64,000 bases of DNA from Sporosarcina cyprini (GTDB taxonomy: Bacteria; Bacillota; Bacilli; Bacillales_A; Planococcaceae): positions 83,721 through 147,720 of the forward strand of contig NZ_JAKMHX010000022.1 in NCBI RefSeq assembly GCF_022048975.1, given 5' to 3'. The position numbers and the translations under genes were made by a program. The notes beneath the pieces are model-generated. The model saw only the letters and a program-made list of their open reading frames with translations. It searched no databases and was not told the origin of the DNA. This document shows, piece after piece, positions 60,267-64,000 of this stretch. Each line of letters starts with the position of its first letter. The first letter of the stretch is position 1.

Positions 60267-60361
60267 GCCGACCCCTCCTCCACTTCCCCTATATGGAATG
60301 ACCATACTTTACACCATAAATATACCAATAATTCAGGTGATTGGGAAGGGGCTCAGACATT

Positions 60362-60808
60362 CTAACAAGGATCTTTATGGATGAAAAGTTCGGTCTTCCT
60401 CTTATGATCGTTCAATCGCTGTTTGACCCATTGAAGGACAAAGAGAAACAGTGTGAACAGGATGACCAGTCCTACATGCAAAACAGGCGCCATTTGAATC
60501 TGCAGGAGAGCCGGGTCATAACTGTCGTGCAGCATACGGCGATCAAAGACCTGAATGTTAAACAAGAAAACTGCGGTAAAAAGCAAGAGGGCCACTCCGT
60601 ATCCCACTCGGCTTGGAATCAAAAGTACACCACCCATTAGTAAGAGCGTCGATACAAAGTACAGAACTTGGATAACGAGCGCTTCTGTTGCCGTGAATGA
60701 AACGGGAATGTCAGAAAGCATAACTGTCTGAAGCACGAATGTGACGAACCCAACGAAACTGCCGAGAATGAATGCGATTCCTACGGACAATTGCCTTGTA
60801 ATACCCAT
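60362..60808 (-). CDS. Hypothetical membrane protein
   Basis: 148 residues with four membrane helices (about 10-30, 42-63, 70-90 and 110-130) and a basic C-terminal tail (QRLNDHKRKTELF). The ATG at 60808 follows AGAGGAGTGG by nine bases. No family recognised. Confidence 0.7.
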   Translation of the reverse strand: MGITRQLSVGIAFILGSFVGFVTFVLQTVMLSDIPVSFTATEALVIQVLYFVSTLLLMGGVLLIPSRVGYGVALLLFTAVFLFNIQVFDRRMLHDSYDPALLQIQMAPVLHVGLVILFTLFLFVLQWVKQRLNDHKRKTELFIHKDPC

Positions 60809-60932
60809 GCGGTCCACTCCTCTACTTGGTTTTATTATAGACGCATCATTCCATATATTGGTTTCCTTTCCTATTGAATAACATGGCCCAGACCGTCCAT
60901 GCTATTACTACTTTAGAAAGGGTGTGCTACGG

Positions 60933-61085
60933 ATGAAAGAGAATTGGATGCCGGAGGAGACGCCGCTTGCGGAGCTGACAGACGTCCAGCTCAAAGCGCT
61001 TGATGCGATGGAGAAGGAACTCGGAGTGACGCTCGTTGCATATGAAAATGCGGATGACGGAAAGACAAATATGTTTAAAGGCTAA
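60933..61085 (+). CDS. Small hypothetical protein
   Basis: 50 residues, acidic (MKENWMPEETPLAELTDVQL, ending ENADDGKTNMFKG). GAAAGGG lies 12 bases before the ATG. A possible hairpin (GGGCTGCGAGGGCGGTCC) with T6 follows. Codon use and the start context make it a likely gene, but no family is evident. Confidence 0.55.
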   Translation: MKENWMPEETPLAELTDVQLKALDAMEKELGVTLVAYENADDGKTNMFKG

Positions 61086-61178
61086 GGGCTGCGAGGGCGG
61101 TCCTTTTTTACATGGGTTGCCATTCAAATAAAGTGGCTCCGAATGTGTCCATCCGAAACCACATGAGTGGATCAGTAC

Positions 61179-62033
61179 TTATCTTTCCACGAGTTCTTGC
61201 GACTGCCGGATAATGTCAAAATCACTCTCCTCGGCTGGCACGTAGCCTACATGGCCAAATAGCGTTAAGATAAGCTGGCGGCCTTCTTTTGATTCATCCA
61301 ACGAAAGAAATGTCTGCCTAATGGACTCCTGCCATTCATCCGTCATATCAGGACGAACAGCGATCGCATCATTTGGAATTCGATTCTCGGTTTCCAATTG
61401 GCGGAGACCCTTCGCAGATGTGGTCTCCAAAGTAATTAAGGCATCCGCCTTCCTTTTTTTCACCGCCTCAATGCCTTCCGTATCACTGGTAACATAGACA
61501 AAAGTAAGGTCTTTCTGAACATCAATTCCCGCCTTGGCTAAATCTCCTAGCTGGACAACAGCCTTGCCCTCCTGCACAGCAATTGTTTTTCCAGCAAGAT
61601 CTTTAAGCGATGTAAAACCGCTTGTTTTATCGAATAATATCCGTCCCTTTACGGAGGTCACCTTCTCTTTCGGATCACCAGTGGACAGCTGGGGCTGCAA
61701 CAGAACGATCGCCTCTCTCGACTGATTTGCTTCGACATAATCAGCTGGCTGCATCATCACTAGATCCGATTTTTTCGAACGAATGTCTTTACCCGCCTTT
61801 TCATAATCAGATGTAAGCTTCAGCTCCACAGGAATGCCCAACTCTTTGGCCAGCAGATCCGCAAACGCATTCACCTGCTCCCCATCCTCCTCGGCCGACA
61901 CAAATTGAATGTGCAGCGTTTCCGGCTCATACGGCGGAGTACTCGACTGATCATGAACCGTTTTTATAAACCCGCATGCTGATAGAAAAAGCATCATCAC
62001 GGCCGCCAGACAACTGATTGTAATTTGTCTCAT
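61179..62033 (-). CDS. PhnD-like ABC transporter substrate-binding lipoprotein
   Basis: 284 residues. Lipobox LFLSAC ends the signal peptide; the mature protein has the PhnD/phosphonate type fold (IQFVSAEEDGEQVNAFADLLAKEL; SLKDLAGKTIAVQEG). Neither permease nor ATPase gene is adjacent, so it is an orphan binding protein; its ligand could be a phosphonate, phosphite, vitamin or other anion. The ATG at 62033 is seven bases from GTGGAGG; the ATG at 62039 is too close. Confidence 0.82.
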   Translation of the reverse strand: MRQITISCLAAVMMLFLSACGFIKTVHDQSSTPPYEPETLHIQFVSAEEDGEQVNAFADLLAKELGIPVELKLTSDYEKAGKDIRSKKSDLVMMQPADYVEANQSREAIVLLQPQLSTGDPKEKVTSVKGRILFDKTSGFTSLKDLAGKTIAVQEGKAVVQLGDLAKAGIDVQKDLTFVYVTSDTEGIEAVKKRKADALITLETTSAKGLRQLETENRIPNDAIAVRPDMTDEWQESIRQTFLSLDESKEGRQLILTLFGHVGYVPAEESDFDIIRQSQELVER

Positions 62034-62194
62034 GGTCATCCTCCATCCACTATGTAGTCCACCTAGTATGTGCACATTGCCATAGAACGACACGGAGCGT
62101 TATGAATTATGTGTGTGAATCAATGGAGTTTTATTGGTTTTGCAGCAAAGACAGTTCGGAGAATTGGAGGAATTTCCACAAGCTTGAGGTAGTT

Positions 62195-62429
62195 TACTAC
62201 CGATTTGAAGGTGGTTACCACCGGTTCTCGAGGCGTTACCACCGACTTTCGAAGCGTTACCACCGTTTCTCGGACCTTTACCACCGACTTAAAGGGGATT
62301 ACCACCGACTCTCGGCTTTACCACCGACTCTCGAGGTGTTACCACCGGTTCTCGGACCTTTACCACCGACTTGAAGGGGATTACCACCGTCTCGCTGCTT
62401 TACCACCGAATCTCGGACCTTTACCACCA
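62195..62429 (+). repeat. Phased repeat array 4, core TTACCACCG, spacing 21 bp
   Basis: TACCACCG or a near match starts at 62195, 62216, 62237, 62258, 62279, 62300, 62319, 62340, 62361, 62382, 62401 and 62422. Steps are 21 except two of 19: twelve units, mean 20.6 bp. Spacers are of a few recurring types (ACTCTCGGACCT, ACTTAAAGGGGA). It lies between the PhnD-like gene and the insertion sequence. Short open frames in it are not likely to be coding. Confidence 0.88.
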
Positions 62430-62590
62430 TCTTTACATAAGTATTAAAGGGGAATTCCTCCTATCACCGCTTAGCCCGTACTCTATAGCTTGATGCCGTT
62501 CCACTTAACCGAGTGAGGCTAACGAAAAATACTCAATTAAAAAAACCTCACACATTGAAGTGACCCCTAAAAGTTAGACACGGTATTACT

Positions 62591-63388
62591 TCAGGCAGCT
62601 TGGGTAAAATGAGTTCGGTATTGCACCGGACTCATTTTTAATTTTGCCTTCAACCGTTTTGTATTATAGTAATTGATGTATCTTTCCAGTTCTATTTTGA
62701 AATGTTCTACACTTTCAAATTCCTTTAAATAGAGGAACTCGGATTTCATAATGCCAAAGAAATTTTCCATCACAGAATTGTCGTAACAGTTTCCCTTGCG
62801 GGACATACTTTGCACAATCCCCCTAGACTCAAGTGCGTGACGATATTGCTTCATTTGATAATGCCAACCTTGATCCGAATGCATTAGTAGCTGGTGGTCC
62901 TCCGGCAAGCGTTCCAAAGCCTTCTCCAACATATCGGAAACAAGTGAATACGTTGGTCTTGAACCAATGGTATAGGTAATGATCTCACCGTTAAACAAAT
63001 CCAATACAGGTGATAAATAAAGTTTTTCCCCAAACAGCTTAAATTCCGTAATGTCGGTGACCCATTTTTCGTTTGGGGCATCTGCAGTAAAGTTGCGTTC
63101 TAAATTATTAGGCGCGATTTTACCAACCGTCCCTTTATAAGATTTATATTTTTTCATACGGACCAAGCACTTTAAACCTAACTCTCTCATGATGCGCTGA
63201 ACCTTCTTATGATTCACCTTTCGTCCACGATTGGCAAGCTCATCACGGATACGACGATAGCCATAACGTCCTTCGTGTTCTTCATAAATCGACTTAATTT
63301 CTGCCTTTATATCTGCGTCTGGATCTGGCTGATTCAGACGTGCCACCAAATGATAATACGTACTCCGTGGAATACCAGCGAGCTTCAC
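62591..63388 (-). CDS. IS3-family transposase OrfB (DDE integrase)
   Basis: 265 residues as annotated from GTG 63388. rve/DDE integrase core with Asp in EKWVTDITEF, Asp in LSPVLDLFNGEI and Glu in NSVMENFFGIMKSEFLY, plus the HTH_21 segment (IKSIYEEHEGRYGYRRIRDEL). The active form is probably the OrfAB fusion made by -1 frameshifting at A6G near 63438. The frame is intact. Confidence 0.93.
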   Translation of the reverse strand: MKLAGIPRSTYYHLVARLNQPDPDADIKAEIKSIYEEHEGRYGYRRIRDELANRGRKVNHKKVQRIMRELGLKCLVRMKKYKSYKGTVGKIAPNNLERNFTADAPNEKWVTDITEFKLFGEKLYLSPVLDLFNGEIITYTIGSRPTYSLVSDMLEKALERLPEDHQLLMHSDQGWHYQMKQYRHALESRGIVQSMSRKGNCYDNSVMENFFGIMKSEFLYLKEFESVEHFKIELERYINYYNTKRLKAKLKMSPVQYRTHFTQAA

Positions 63389-63426
63389 GAGTAACTTTAC
63401 CGGATATGCATGCCTTAGTTCAAAGA

Positions 63427-63945
63427 CTACTTGCGCTTTGTCTTTTTTGGTGATTTTTCCTTGTTTTGAACTAAGGCATTCAACTTTTTTAAATACGTGT
63501 TTTCCATTTCTAGTTGTTTAATACGAGCTTCAAGCGCCTCAGTAGACCCTTTAACCGGTGCAGGTTTATGTTGTTGATTGGATTCCTTTTTCACGGATGG
63601 ACGCCCCTTTTTCTTTGATTGAAGGGCATCCACTCCTTGTGTCTCCAACTGTTTCCTCCAAACTAAAATTGTAGAAGGGGAAGGGATCTTAAAAATAGCC
63701 GCAGTTTCATTTAAGGATGTGCCCTGTTCAATCATGTAATTGAGTACGTCCAGTTTAAACTGTTGTGTGTAAGTTGTACAAGACTTAATAAAAGCTTCGG
63801 CACCATGATATTCGTATTGTTTGACCCACTTAAGGATTGCTTTATTATCTGTCTGCAAAGACTTGGCTATTTCATGTGAACTTTCCCTGCCATTTAAATA
63901 ACGATTAACTGCATGTAACTTATCTTCTACAGTAAATTTAGCCAT
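63427..63945 (-). CDS. IS3-family OrfA (DNA-binding)
   Basis: 172 residues: two helix-turn-helix units (HEIAKSLQTDNKAILKWVKQY; NETAAIFKIPSPSTILVWRKQ) and a leucine-zipper-like tail (EARIKQLEMENTYLKKL). GGAGGTGC precedes the ATG. The slippery A6G sits ten codons before its stop and gives the -1 frameshift into orfB. Confidence 0.92.
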   Translation of the reverse strand: MAKFTVEDKLHAVNRYLNGRESSHEIAKSLQTDNKAILKWVKQYEYHGAEAFIKSCTTYTQQFKLDVLNYMIEQGTSLNETAAIFKIPSPSTILVWRKQLETQGVDALQSKKKGRPSVKKESNQQHKPAPVKGSTEALEARIKQLEMENTYLKKLNALVQNKEKSPKKTKRK

Positions 63946-64000
63946 AGAAAAACTGCACCTCCAATTATTAGATGGTGTCTAACAATTGGGGTGCAGTTCA

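Larger units (their letters stand above)
62556..64000 (-). mobile_element. IS3-family insertion sequence, IS150 group
   Basis: About 1445 bp ending exactly at the last base of the window. Terminal inverted repeats of 26 bp (outer bases TGAA...GTTAGACAC) match at about 20 of 26 positions. It carries orfA and orfB, joined by a -1 frameshift at AAAAAAG. Target duplication cannot be checked since the right flank is outside. Confidence 0.92.

Noticed and set aside
62102..62447. Open frames of 80-90 codons on both strands in array 4
   Set aside because: Same reason: produced by a stop-free 21-bp repeat (7 codons), with Tyr/His-rich low-complexity peptides and no start signals.

Overview
The window reads as the chromosome of a spore-forming member of the Bacillales, most likely Planococcaceae (Sporosarcina-like). 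This is inferred from strong AGGAGG-type ribosome binding sites, sigma-A promoters, a CotD-type spore coat gene, a candidate small spore protein, an MhqR box and moderate GC by eye. It is mostly single genes and short operons with clear hairpin terminators.

Layout. 0-3.4 kb: B12-dependent methionine synthase metH, whose start lies outside the window. 3.4-11 kb: spore coat gene, photolyase, a hemAT-hrtB-hrtA operon (globin sensor plus heme-exporter-like ABC pump), a membrane gene divergent from a CarH/LitR-type B12 regulator, and a DUF393 protein; then a pair of inverted Bacillales intergenic repeats. 11.4-19 kb: DUF779-aldehyde dehydrogenase operon with a cre-like site, HtrA protease followed by a two-component system, and a von Willebrand A lipoprotein. 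19-27 kb: TetR with paired operators, a quinone-detoxification operon under an MhqR box, an ABC-F protein with an attenuator leader, and a candidate structured RNA. 27-34 kb: exported hydrolases, a second von Willebrand A lipoprotein and an aldo/keto reductase. 34-38 kb: YhgE/Pip protein, cobalamin riboswitch, a divergent PduO-like protein and BtuF. 38-44 kb: phosphotransferase, ZIP transporter, MHYT-GGDEF-EAL protein. 44.5-47.4 kb: a collapsed PBSX-like prophage (amidase, holin, Xpf-like regulator, Xre repressor, ImmA peptidase). 47.5-56 kb: SelO, YkuS, a GNAT pseudogene, lipoproteins, a reductase, a type I toxin-antitoxin pair and an Xre protein with 29-residue repeats. 56-62 kb: a HExxH protein, an ECF41 sigma/oxidoreductase operon bracketed by direct repeats, and a PhnD-like lipoprotein. 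62.5-64 kb: an IS3-family (IS150-type) element ending at the window edge.

The most unusual signal is four intergenic arrays (20.6, 29.8, 39.1 and 62.2 kb) in which a short core recurs every 20-21 bp, about two turns of the DNA helix, with variable sequence between. Two arrays share the core GAACGCCA and two have different cores, but all keep the phasing. Other notable points are a likely LitR operator shared by litR and the hemAT-hrtBA operon, an unidentified RNA of about 265 nt with paired ends, a complete type I toxin-antitoxin locus, an ECF41 autoregulatory promoter, and two genes broken by single in-frame stops.
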